A DNA stretch of 5,401 nt from DAISJD01 sp036821645 (GTDB lineage: Bacteria; Pseudomonadota; Alphaproteobacteria; ATCC43930; CGMCC-115725): positions 1 to 5,401 of the forward strand of contig DAISJD010000174.1 of the NCBI GenBank assembly GCA_036821645.1, in the 5' to 3' direction. The notes below the pieces were generated by a model, which saw only the letters and a list, made by a program, of their open reading frames with translations, searched no databases and was not told the DNA's origin. Shown piece after piece: positions 4,910 to 5,401 of the stretch (the stretch's first letter is position 1; every line of letters begins with the position of its first letter). The position numbers were made by a program, and so were the translations under genes.

Positions 4910-4968
4910 AGGGGTTGGCCCGTGCCGTGCCGATGGTCGCTATGATGCTGGAGACGCGCGTATGCTGA
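4906..4968 (+). CDS. possible 20-codon bridging ORF before the DUF1272 gene
   Basis: ATG 4906 overlaps the stop of the preceding gene (ATGA). The frame runs 20 codons to a TGA at 4966-4968, just inside the DUF1272 start. No ribosome site of its own is seen. The peptide is unremarkable (Met- and Ala-rich). It may be chance or a coupling frame. Confidence 0.15.
   Translation: MKGLARAVPMVAMMLETRVC
4950..4953 (+). promoter_or_regulatory. ribosome binding site of the DUF1272 gene
   Basis: GGAG lies 8 bases before ATG 4962. It agrees with the conserved N-terminus MLSLRPNCECC and fixes that start. Confidence 0.55.
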
Positions 4969-5189
4969 GCTTACGGCCCAATTGCGAATGCTGCGACCGG
5001 GATCTGCCGCCGGACGATGAAGCGGCGCGCATCTGTTCGTTTGAATGCACATTCTGCGCACCCTGCGCCGAGACGATCCTCGGCGGCCAATGCCCGAATT
5101 GCGGCGGCGAATTGGTCCGCCGTCCCCGCCGCCCGGCAGATAAACTTACCGATTATCCAGCCTCGACGGTGCGGGTGGTGAAACGGCGG
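4962..5189 (+). CDS. DUF1272 small cysteine-rich protein, 3' end obscured
   Basis: A small protein of unknown function that very probably binds zinc. It begins MLSLRPNCECCDRDLPPD (1-18), followed by ICSFECTFCAPC (24-35) and CPNCGGELVRRP (44-55). Its nine cysteines are at residues 8, 10, 11, 25, 29, 32, 35, 44 and 47. It ends in the family-like YPASTVRVVK (65-74). These features match DUF1272, whose members are about this long. At residue 76 the reading frame enters a run of G that I regard as artefact; no stop occurs in frame from there to the window end, so the true last codons and stop are missing. I give the end at the last credible codon. Its place after the ribbon-helix-helix gene suggests co-transcription with fumC. 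Confidence 0.85.
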
Positions 5190-5401
5190 GGGGGGGGGGG
5201 GGGGGGGGCCCCCCCCCCCCCCCCCCCCCCCCCCGGGGGGAGGCGGCCCCGCCCCCCCCATGTTTGGTTTTGGTGGGGCGCTTTTTTGCAGCCCCCCCGG
5301 CACCCACCGCGGGCCCGCCGGGGTCGTCTGTCTCCTTTTTACATCTCCCACCCCCCCCGACCACAGAGGGGGGCGGGGGGCGGCTTTTTCTTTTTAAAAA
5401 A
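5190..5401. other. homopolymer-rich contig-end artefact
   Basis: Ordinary coding sequence turns abruptly into 21 G (5188-5208) followed by 26 C (5209-5234), then repeated runs of G, C and T and a final run of A. No gene, repeat family or RNA is recognisable. The pattern fits poly-G base-calling error or low-quality read ends joined at a contig edge. Any open frame here, on either strand, gives only Gly/Pro-rich low-complexity protein and should be ignored. Confidence 0.85.

Noticed and set aside
5188..5234. G-quadruplex or giant G/C hairpin as a real structural element.
   Set aside because: Uninterrupted 21-G and 26-C runs at a window end are far better explained as sequencing or assembly artefact.

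Overview
This window looks like chromosomal DNA of an alphaproteobacterium, possibly of the Rhodospirillales type. The evidence is a circularly permuted (two-piece) ssrA gene with an AANDN-type tag, an alphaproteobacterial SspB, a CnrX-like sensor operon, and the run fumC - ribbon-helix-helix protein - DUF1272 protein. All genes lie on the + strand, base composition is GC-rich and even, and no mobile element, CRISPR array or tRNA gene is seen.

Layout. Positions 1-200 hold no convincing gene and end in a likely promoter. Positions 201 to about 553 are ssrA, read in permuted order: acceptor RNA (T arm and CCA end), a processed spacer, then coding RNA with the tag frame ANDNKVALAA-stop. At 717-1232 lies sspB, the adaptor that hands ssrA-tagged proteins to ClpXP, so the tag-writing RNA and the tag-reading adaptor are neighbours. 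At 1344-3112 is a compact operon: an ECF-type sigma factor, a membrane-anchored anti-sigma factor, and a membrane-anchored periplasmic protein related to CnrX/Spy. It resembles the CnrYXH transmembrane signalling arrangement, but most CnrX metal ligands are not evident. A very stable UUCG-capped hairpin closes it.

At 3249-4649 is fumC (class II fumarase of the citric acid cycle). A ribbon-helix-helix protein starts inside the fumC end, and a small cysteine-rich DUF1272 protein follows. The last ~210 bases (5190-5401) are homopolymer-rich (21 G then 26 C, then more G/C/T runs). I read them as a contig-end sequencing or assembly artefact that hides the end of the DUF1272 gene.

The points most worth a second look are the short, E. 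coli-length ssrA tag beside sspB; a possible loop-loop or pseudoknot contact at the end of the coding RNA; the CnrX-like operon with incomplete metal ligands; and two 20-codon frames that bridge gene junctions through overlapping stop and start codons. I found no clearly new defence or mobile system.
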